Positions 1 through 5,837 of a DNA stretch of 11,688 nucleotides are shown here, piece after piece (within the stretch, counting starts at the first letter, position 1; every line of letters begins with the position of its first letter). Both the position numbers and the translations under genes were made by a program. The stretch lies in NCBI GenBank assembly GCA_002469765.1, contig DKNS01000109.1, forward strand, positions 1 to 11,688. The letters are read 5' to 3'. This DNA is from Flavobacteriales bacterium UBA7382. GTDB lineage: Bacteria > Bacteroidota > Bacteroidia > Flavobacteriales_D > Sanyastnellaceae. The notes beneath the pieces are model-generated. The model saw nothing but the letters and a program-made list of their open reading frames with translations. It searched no databases and was not told the DNA's origin.

Positions 1-1883
1 TCACCTGGTCCGTTGCAGATGCCGCATGCGTCGAAACCTCCGACGCAACTGTCCACGCTGTCGCACACGCCGTCGCCATCCAAGTCAGCATTGCATGTGC
101 CGCCGCAGACGCCCAGGGCGTCGAGTTGGTTTCCGTTGCAGTCGCAGTTTCCAGCGGGGATGTCAGTGCATCCACATTCGTAGACCTCGCCAGGTCCGTT
201 GCAGACGCCGCACGTGTCGAAAGCACCGACACAGTCATCCACGTCGTCACAAATGCCGTCTCCGTCGTCGTCGTCATTGCACATCCCTCCGCAGACGCCC
301 AGGGCGTCCAGCTGGTTTCCGTTGCAGTCGCAGTCTCCAGCGGGGATGTCAGCGCATCCGCATTCGTAGACCTCGCCAGGTCCGTTGCAGACGCCGCACG
401 CGTCGAAAGCACCAACACAGCCATCCACGTCGTCACAAATGTCATCTCCGTCGAAGTCGGCATTGCACGTCCCTCCGCACACGCCGAGGGCGTCAAGTTG
501 GTTCCCGCTGCAGTCGCAGTCCCCGTCGGGGATGTCAGCGCATCCGCATTCGTAGATTTCGCCCTGTCCGTTGCAAATGCCGCAGGCGTCGAAAGCGCCA
601 ACGCAGCTGTCGACATCGTCGCACACCCCGTCTCCATCCACGTCAGCTTCGCATGGGCCACCGCACTCACCGAGGGCGTCGAGTTGGTTCCCGTTGCAGT
701 CGCATTGACCTGCAGGGATGTCTTCGCATCCGCATTCGTACACGACACCGGGACCGTTGCACACCCCGCAAGGGTCCAGGGCACCCACGCAACTGTCGAC
801 ATCGTCGCAGATGCCATCGTCGTCAAGGTCTTCGGCGCACTCGCCGCCGCACTCGCCGACTGCGTCGGTTTGATTCCCATTGCAATCGCAGTCTCCCATG
901 GGAATGAGGGTGCATCCGCAGGTGTAAATGGCGCCGGGTCCGTTGCAGATTCCGCATGCATCAATGGTGCCAATGCAAGGGTCTACGTCGTCGCAGATGC
1001 CGTCAAAGTCCATGTCGAAGTCGCATCCACCTCCGCAGACTCCAATGGCATCCTCCTCGCTTCCGAAGCAATCGCACTCGCCTTCTTGGATGTTGTTGCA
1101 ACCACACTCGTAAATCGGTCCTGGACCGTTGCAAACCCCACACGCGTCGAGGGCTCCAATGCAATCGTCTTCGTCGTCGCAAATGCCATCGTGGTCCACG
1201 TCGGCGGTGCAATCGCCCCCACATTCGCCAAGGACGTCCTCGACGTTGCCTTCGCAGTCGCATTCGCCTTCTTGAAGTTTGTCGCAACCGCATTCAAAGA
1301 CAGCACCCGGGCCATTGCATTCACCGCATTCGTCCACTTCGCCAATGCACTCGTCGATGTCGTCGCAGACTCCATCGGCGTCCACGTCGGCCTGGCAAGA
1401 GCCGCCACACACGCCCAAAGCGTCTTCGACGTTTCCGTCGCAGTCGCATTCGCCGTCTTGGATTTTGTCACATCCACACTCGAAAATCGCTCCAGGGCCG
1501 TTGCATTCGCCACACTCGTCGAGGGCCCCGACGCATTCGTCCACGTTGTCGCAGACGCCGTCAGCGTCGGCATCTTCCTCGCACCCGCCTCCGCAAATGC
1601 CCAAGGCATCTTCTGTGTTGCCGTCACAATCGCAGGCGTCTTCGGCGATGGGGCTGCATCCACATTCGTACACAGCACCCAGGCCGTTGCAGATGCCGCA
1701 AGCGTCAAGCGTGCCGACACAATTGTCTTCGTCGTCGCAGACACCGTCCGCGTCGGCATCTTCAACGCACGATCCGCCGCATTCTCCGACGGCATCAAGG
1801 TCAATGCCAGGGCAGCCGCACTCGTAAATGGCGCCAGGTCCGTTGCACACGCCGCAGATGTCGACCTCCCCGATGCAATTGTC
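1..1883 (-). repeat. Tandem 186-bp coding repeats (62 residues, 10 Cys each)
   Basis: Unit borders on the plus coordinates are 1728-1883 (unit 1, 156 bp), 1542-1727, 1356-1541, 1170-1355, 984-1169, 798-983, 612-797, 426-611, 240-425, 54-239, and 1-53 (unit 11, partial). Within a unit, cysteines sit at 3, 10, 13, 22, 24, 32, 34, 45, 49 and 59. The core motifs are CGVCNGPG (10-17), CDCNGNQLDALG (32-43), CGG (45-47) and DxDxDGxCDD (52-61). By hand alignment, units 9 and 10 match at 53 of 62 residues, while units 3 and 10 match at 41 of 62. The repeats nearest the left edge are therefore the youngest or most homogenised. All unit lengths are multiples of three, so copy-number change keeps the frame. 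Confidence 0.93.
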
Positions 1884-2843
1884 AACGTCGTCGCAGAGGC
1901 CGTCGCTGTCGCTGTCTTCTTCACAATCTCCACCACACACCCCCGCGGCGTCGGGCAAATCTTCTTCGCACCCACAGTCGAACAGCTCAAAGTCCGGCGT
2001 GATGCAACTGCCGTCGTCATTGGATGCATCCGCGTCGTAATTGCATGCCTCAGGGTCCGTGCATCCCTCGTACAAGCAACTGCCATCGTCTGTGTTGGCG
2101 CTGTCGTCGAAGTTGAAGGCACCTTCCTCTGTGCACCCGCAAACCACGTTGGTGTCGAAGGTCACGTCGAGTCGCAAATCGTTCTCGTTGTCGCCTTGAG
2201 GAAAGACCTGAACACGCATGGAGCCGCTGAGGTTGCCGTCGGTGGTGAGTTGGGCCAGCAGCACGCGTTGTTCTGGTCCTGAGATGGTGTTGGTCGCCGT
2301 CCAAGGAATCACGGTCCAGCCAGACCCGTTGTCACTGTCTTCCACAAATCCTTGTCCTGACCCGAACACACTTTCCCATCCTGAGGCAAAGAGCATGGTC
2401 ACAGCTTCTTCTCCGGCGGAAGAGGATGATGGTCCGTCCAGCCCAATGGTGACCCAACTGTCGTAGGCGAGGTCCGGAAAAAAGTCAATCCAAGCCGGAG
2501 AAATGCCCTCTGGGTTCGTGTTGCCGAAAGGATTTTGGTAAAATGCCGTTTCCGGCATCAAGGACAACGGGAATTCGTTGTCGCCCACGGCGGCGATGAC
2601 CCGATCCGTTGGGTGGGCCGTTTGCATGTACAGACGGTAGGTGGTCGAACCTGCCAGCTCTCCAGTTGTGTGTTCTGCGACGGTTTCAAGGGACAGACCG
2701 TAGCCTTCAGCGGGTTCGCCTTGGGAAAACACCAGCGAGGTGGCGACGTCGACATCGCATTGGGCAACAGCATGGCCCACCGGGGCAACCAAGGTCCAAG
2801 CCAAGGCGCACACGTGGAACATGAAGAGGCCAAAACGTGTCAT
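1..2843 (-). CDS. Large secreted Cys/Asp-rich tandem-repeat protein (3' end outside window)
   Basis: Reading continuously on the minus strand from ATG 2843-2841 gives 947 residues with no stop before the window edge, so the C-terminus is missing. Residues 1-27 look like a Sec signal peptide (MTRFGLF start, hydrophobic core, AVA then Q28). Residues 28 to about 232 form a domain without cysteine pairs that I cannot name; it contains a YDSWVTIG motif. Next come two short modules of the CTxPEACNYxxxAxxDDGSC type and a half repeat. Then there are ten repeats of 62 residues (the first only 52) and the start of an eleventh. Each full repeat has ten cysteines and a DxDxDGxCD stretch resembling thrombospondin type 3 calcium loops. 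By inference it is an exported, disulfide-rich, calcium-stiffened surface or adhesin-like protein. A T9SS sorting domain would be expected in the missing end. It is divergent from the kinase gene. The reading frame is certain; the function is not. Confidence 0.9.
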   Translation of the reverse strand, partial: MTRFGLFMFHVCALAWTLVAPVGHAVAQCDVDVATSLVFSQGEPAEGYGLSLETVAEHTTGELAGSTTYRLYMQTAHPTDRVIAAVGDNEFPLSLMPETAFYQNPFGNTNPEGISPAWIDFFPDLAYDSWVTIGLDGPSSSSAGEEAVTMLFASGWESVFGSGQGFVEDSDNGSGWTVIPWTATNTISGPEQRVLLAQLTTDGNLSGSMRVQVFPQGDNENDLRLDVTFDTNVVCGCTEEGAFNFDDSANTDDGSCLYEGCTDPEACNYDADASNDDGSCITPDFELFDCGCEEDLPDAAGVCGGDCEEDSDSDGLCDDVDNCIGEVDICGVCNGPGAIYECGCPGIDLDAVGECGGSCVEDADADGVCDDEDNCVGTLDACGICNGLGAVYECGCSPIAEDACDCDGNTEDALGICGGGCEEDADADGVCDNVDECVGALDECGECNGPGAIFECGCDKIQDGECDCDGNVEDALGVCGGSCQADVDADGVCDDIDECIGEVDECGECNGPGAVFECGCDKLQEGECDCEGNVEDVLGECGGDCTADVDHDGICDDEDDCIGALDACGVCNGPGPIYECGCNNIQEGECDCFGSEEDAIGVCGGGCDFDMDFDGICDDVDPCIGTIDACGICNGPGAIYTCGCTLIPMGDCDCNGNQTDAVGECGGECAEDLDDDGICDDVDSCVGALDPCGVCNGPGVVYECGCEDIPAGQCDCNGNQLDALGECGGPCEADVDGDGVCDDVDSCVGAFDACGICNGQGEIYECGCADIPDGDCDCSGNQLDALGVCGGTCNADFDGDDICDDVDGCVGAFDACGVCNGPGEVYECGCADIPAGDCDCNGNQLDALGVCGGMCNDDDDGDGICDDVDDCVGAFDTCGVCNGPGEVYECGCTDIPAGNCDCNGNQLDALGVCGGTCNADLDGDGVCDSVDSCVGGFDACGICNGPG

Positions 2844-2953
2844 GCGGATGGGGCGCAAGGGTGAGAATCGCGTGCCTGTAAAATACAAAATTCTCCAGTG
2901 CGGACGTGCCCTTCAGGGAAGGACAACCGGCACGTCGGGCGTACCTTCGATGC
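2844..2953. promoter_or_regulatory. Divergent intergenic region with AT-rich patch
   Basis: These 110 bp separate the starts of the repeat-protein gene (minus) and the kinase gene (plus), so promoters for both probably lie here. An AT-rich patch at 2878-2894 stands out from the GC-rich surroundings and includes the small palindrome TGTA-AAA-TACA (2878-2888). On the minus strand this patch reads TATTTTAC, a partial match to the Bacteroidota -7 element TAnnTTTG. On the plus strand TACCTTCG at 2942-2949 is a five-of-six match, but no TTTG lies 19 bases upstream. No exact promoter can be assigned. Confidence 0.35.
2903..2936. repeat. 8-bp inverted repeat upstream of the kinase gene
   Basis: GACGTGCC at 2903-2910 is the exact reverse complement of GGCACGTC at 2929-2936, with an 18-base loop that holds a smaller CCCT/AGGG palindrome. 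It ends 17 bases before the preferred kinase start. It could be an operator or a leader hairpin. There is no T-run after it, so it is not a classical terminator. An alternative GTG start for the kinase at 2906 would lie inside its left arm. Confidence 0.4.
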
Positions 2954-5050
2954 ATGCCCTTGCTGCTGACCGATTTCTTGTCCTTCACTGCCGTCTTTTG
3001 GTGGGTGTTCGTGCTCGTGATGGGGGGCATAGCGGTTTGGTTTTTCAGCATGTTGGTTCGCCAAAAGCGAGGGTCTCAAGGCGATTTGGCCAAGCAGTTG
3101 GACATCATCGAGCATTTCTCCAAGAGCGTCTTCCGCCAGAACACGCCGGAGGACATCGTGTGGGACATCGCGGCATCTTGCATCGAGCAATTGGGCTTGG
3201 AGGACTGCGTGATTTACCTGAAAGACGCCCGGCGCCAAGTGTGGGTCCAAAAAGCTGCTTATGGCCCCAAGAACGTCGACTACCGAGCCATTCACGAGCC
3301 CATCGATTTGGCGTTTGGGCAGGGCATCGTCGGCAGGGTGGGGGCGCGTGGCGTTGCCGAGATTGTGCACGACACCTCCAAGGACCCTGATTATGTCGTG
3401 GACGACGCCGTGCGTGGCAGTGAGTTGGCGGTTCCGATTCTGTGTGACGGCGAGGTGATCGGCGTGATCGATTCAGAGCATACGATGCCTGGCTTTTTCC
3501 AACCATTTCATCTCAAGGTGCTTCAAAACGTGGCCAACATCTGCGGCCAAAAGGTGGGCCGCAGCCTGGGAGAACAGCGCTTGGCCGAGTTTGCCAGGTT
3601 CTTTCAGATCAATCCCAATCCAGTGATGAGATTGGGCCTTGAGGGTCAAGTGATGCTGGCAAACGACGCCTCGCGAGACGCATTTGGCTCCGCTGTCCGA
3701 GAAGGGAAGCGCCTCACGCCCAAGCATGCGTTGTGGGCGGCCTTGGTGGAGGCCATGCAAGGGGAAACCATCGCCCGCTTTCAGGTGGACATGGACGACC
3801 GGGCGCACCAAGTGACCGCCAGTCGCGTAGACGACAAGCCGTACTTCCACGTTTACGCCGTGGATGTGACAGAACTGGACAAGGCCCGCGAGCGCGCCGC
3901 AACGGCTGAACAACACAAGTCTGAATTCTTGTCGGTGATGAGCCACGAAATCCGGACGCCGCTCAACGCCATTTTGGGCTTGACGGACGTGCTCATCCAG
4001 GGCAATGTTTCTCCTGAAGATCAAAACGCGCACCTTTCCTACATGCAGTTCGCTGGGAAGCACCTCAAAGGGTTGCTGACGGACGTGTTGGACTTGGAGC
4101 GGCTCGGCTCTGGAAAAGCCCAACCCAAGGCGGTGAAGTTCGAGAGCCGCGCGTTGCTGGCGCGCGTTGCTGAAGGGTTCGCCAGCCGGGCCGAGGCCAC
4201 GGACAACACCTTGGCCTTTCAGGTTGCGGATTCCGTGCCCAAGGTTTTGCTTGGCGACGTGGGGTGGCTTGTCCAAATCCTGAACAACCTCCTCGCCAAT
4301 GCCCTCAAATTCACCACCCAAGGGCACGTGGGTTGTGAAGCGACATGGGATGCATCTTCAGGTCTCCGATTGGCGGTCACTGACACCGGGGCCGGCATTC
4401 CCAAGTCGGACCTGGAGCGCATTTTGTTGCCTTTCGAACAAAGCACCAAGGAGGAGCTTCGGGTCGTCAACGAAGGTGTGGGCTTGGGTTTGGCCATCAC
4501 GAAACGGCTCATTGAATTGCAGCAGGGAGAGTTTGAGGTGGAGAGCAAAGAGGGTGAAGGGTCCACATTCGTGGCCCGCCTTCCCCTGGGTGTGCCCAAA
4601 GGAGACGAAGGGTGGTGGTCCCCTGACCAGAGCGAGGATGGCCCTGCCCAACCTCAGCTTCGGCCCAAACCGAACGCCCCAGTGCTTGTGGTCGACGACA
4701 ATGAATTGAATGTTTTGGTGGCGCGGCGCATGCTTGAAAATTGGGGGTACGCTGTCGAGGTGGCTTCGAGCGCAGACGAAGCAGAGGAGCGGATGACAGA
4801 GACGCTTCCATTCTTGGTCTTGCTGGACGTTCACATGCCCGGCTGCTCAGGCGACGAAGCTGCCCGAGCCTGGCGGTCCAGCGACCAGCCTTGGGCGTCG
4901 TTGCCGATCATCGCCTTGACCGCCGATGCGGAGGCAGGGACCAAGGAGCTTGCCCATCACGCTGGGATGAACGACGTGGTCGTCAAGCCTTTCAATCCGG
5001 CCCATTTGAGATCGCTGGTTGAGTTGTACGCAGGTGCGGGTGGGACGTAA
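2954..5050 (+). CDS. Hybrid sensor histidine kinase, TM-GAF-PAS-HisKA-HATPase-REC
   Basis: The 698-residue protein is a membrane-anchored phosphorelay kinase. One transmembrane segment (about residues 10-35) is followed by a GAF domain (about 55-195), a PAS-like domain starting at FFQINPNPVMR (about 212-315) and a HisKA dimerisation helix with SHEIRTPLN, where H331 is the predicted phosphorylation site. The HATPase domain has an N-box (LNNLLANALKF, about 436-447), a G1 box DTGAGIP (about 477) and a G2 box GVGLGLAI (about 508). The C-terminal receiver has the acidic pair D581/D582, phospho-acceptor D625 (LLDVHMPG) and K678 (VVKPF). All catalytic residues are present, so it should be active. 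There is almost no extracytoplasmic sensor, so the signal is probably intracellular or sensed through GAF/PAS. No Hpt domain or separate regulator is nearby. ATG 2954 is preferred because it directly precedes the membrane helix; an in-frame GTG at 2906 would add 16 charged residues. The ligand and target are unknown. Confidence 0.95.
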   Translation: MPLLLTDFLSFTAVFWWVFVLVMGGIAVWFFSMLVRQKRGSQGDLAKQLDIIEHFSKSVFRQNTPEDIVWDIAASCIEQLGLEDCVIYLKDARRQVWVQKAAYGPKNVDYRAIHEPIDLAFGQGIVGRVGARGVAEIVHDTSKDPDYVVDDAVRGSELAVPILCDGEVIGVIDSEHTMPGFFQPFHLKVLQNVANICGQKVGRSLGEQRLAEFARFFQINPNPVMRLGLEGQVMLANDASRDAFGSAVREGKRLTPKHALWAALVEAMQGETIARFQVDMDDRAHQVTASRVDDKPYFHVYAVDVTELDKARERAATAEQHKSEFLSVMSHEIRTPLNAILGLTDVLIQGNVSPEDQNAHLSYMQFAGKHLKGLLTDVLDLERLGSGKAQPKAVKFESRALLARVAEGFASRAEATDNTLAFQVADSVPKVLLGDVGWLVQILNNLLANALKFTTQGHVGCEATWDASSGLRLAVTDTGAGIPKSDLERILLPFEQSTKEELRVVNEGVGLGLAITKRLIELQQGEFEVESKEGEGSTFVARLPLGVPKGDEGWWSPDQSEDGPAQPQLRPKPNAPVLVVDDNELNVLVARRMLENWGYAVEVASSADEAEERMTETLPFLVLLDVHMPGCSGDEAARAWRSSDQPWASLPIIALTADAEAGTKELAHHAGMNDVVVKPFNPAHLRSLVELYAGAGGT

Positions 5051-5078
5051 ATTGCCCTGAACCCTTGAATTTTTTGCC

Positions 5079-5771
5079 ATGAAACATGTTTTTACCTTGA
5101 TCTGCGCCGCGACGGTTTCGGTGCTGATACCCGCCCATGCCCAAGTCATGGAGTGTGTGGATGTCTCCCTCATCAACCCCGAGGCCGTGTGTCCAGCGGT
5201 GGTCGACCCTGTGTGCGGCTGCGATGGTTTGACGTACATGAACAGTTGCGAAGCCCAAACCCAGGGCGGTGTCACGTCTTGGACTGAGGGGACTTGCGCA
5301 GTGGAATCCTGCACGGACGTGGCGGGGGTGGACTTTGGGCTTTGTGAAATGGCCTTGGGCGTGGCCAACGTCGGGGGCACATGTCAATTTGTGAGCGGAT
5401 GCGGTTTCAACGTGGGCGGCATCAATTATGCCGGAGCGTTTTTCGATTCCATGGAGTCGTGCATGGCGGAGTGCAATCCGGGCGGCACATTGCCGGGATG
5501 TGTTTACCCTGAGGCGTGCAACTTCAACCCCTTGGCCATGGAAGACGATGGTTCCTGCACGTTCCCACCTTTCGGGTGCGGATTTTCAGAAGGTGCGGGG
5601 TGCATGTATCCTGGTGCGTTGAACTACCAGCCATGGGCGTTGGTGGACGACGGTTCATGCCAATTCGCACCCAACGCCGCCGACTGTACGGGCGACGTGG
5701 ACGGCGACAACACTGTGGGTGTGAGCGACATTCTGACCTTGCTTGGGCAGTTTGGCTCGGTGTGCGATTGA
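5079..5771 (+). CDS. Secreted Kazal-like/Kunitz-like protein with DDGSC modules and dockerin-like tail
   Basis: The 230-residue product has a signal peptide (residues 1-21, AHA then Q22). Residues 26-73 match a Kazal-type fold, with PVCGCDGLTYMNSCEA and cysteines at 26, 38, 46, 48, 57 and 73. Residues 78-132 carry six more cysteines (78, 89, 102, 108, 128, 132) in an order and context (GTCQFVSGC, FFDSMESCMAEC) resembling a divergent Kunitz/BPTI domain. Two CxYPxAxNxxxxAxxDDGSC modules follow (about 141-160 and 175-194). The C-terminus (203-230) is a DxDGDxxVxxxDILxLL half repeat like a dockerin EF-hand, flanked by C203 and C229. No T9SS sorting domain is seen, so it may be released or retained through the dockerin-like tail. 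A role as an exported serine-protease inhibitor is inferred. It lies 28 bp after the kinase and 66 bp before the metalloprotease on the same strand, which suggests co-transcription. The Kazal call is firm; the Kunitz-like call is tentative. Confidence 0.88.
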   Translation: MKHVFTLICAATVSVLIPAHAQVMECVDVSLINPEAVCPAVVDPVCGCDGLTYMNSCEAQTQGGVTSWTEGTCAVESCTDVAGVDFGLCEMALGVANVGGTCQFVSGCGFNVGGINYAGAFFDSMESCMAECNPGGTLPGCVYPEACNFNPLAMEDDGSCTFPPFGCGFSEGAGCMYPGALNYQPWALVDDGSCQFAPNAADCTGDVDGDNTVGVSDILTLLGQFGSVCD

Positions 5772-5784
5772 GGCCACCTCTCAG

Positions 5785-5822
5785 CGGCTTGCGCTTTGCA
5801 GTTTTGGGGAAGGCACAAGCCG
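5785..5822. repeat. 7-bp inverted repeat between inhibitor-like gene and protease
   Basis: CGGCTTG at 5785-5791 pairs exactly with CAAGCCG at 5816-5822 across a 24-base loop. A run of five T follows at 5830-5834, but seven bases after the stem. That is too far and too weak for a confident intrinsic terminator. It could partly attenuate transcription from upstream or be a chance match. Confidence 0.25.
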
Positions 5823-5833
5823 TCGTAGCTTTT
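5803..5833 (+). promoter_or_regulatory. Candidate Bacteroidota-type promoter of the metalloprotease gene
   Basis: TTTG at 5803-5806 is followed after exactly 19 bases by TAGCTTTT at 5826-5833. The Bacteroidota housekeeping consensus is TTTG-N19-TAnnTTTG, so only the last base of the -7 box differs. Transcription from it would start at roughly 5837-5840, on or next to the ATG at 5838, implying a leaderless or near-leaderless mRNA. A chance match in a short region is possible. Confidence 0.35.
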
Positions 5834-5837
5834 TCCC

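Noticed and set aside
1..1883. CRISPR-like regular repeats
   Set aside because: The 186-bp units are contiguous, have no unique spacers, and are coding repeats of one protein.
983..2122. Second open minus-strand frame of 379 codons inside the repeat gene
   Set aside because: Shifted frame of the same repeats. It lacks the cysteine pattern and has no signal peptide or recognised motif.
126..2282. Open plus-strand frame of 718 codons rich in V, A and S
   Set aside because: It is antisense to the repeat-protein gene, whose abundant Cys, Asp and Gly codons with G/C third positions leave the opposite strand free of stops. The opposite strand shows a signal peptide, conserved cysteine spacing and calcium motifs; this frame shows only a monotonous repeat.
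2906..2953. Longer kinase start at GTG 2906
   Set aside because: It would place 16 charged or polar residues before the membrane helix and lies inside the inverted repeat. ATG 2954 gives a compact N-terminus.
5823..5837. Intrinsic terminator after the inhibitor-like gene
   Set aside because: The stem is only 7 bp with a 24-base loop, and the five-T run begins seven bases after the stem and next to the following start codon.
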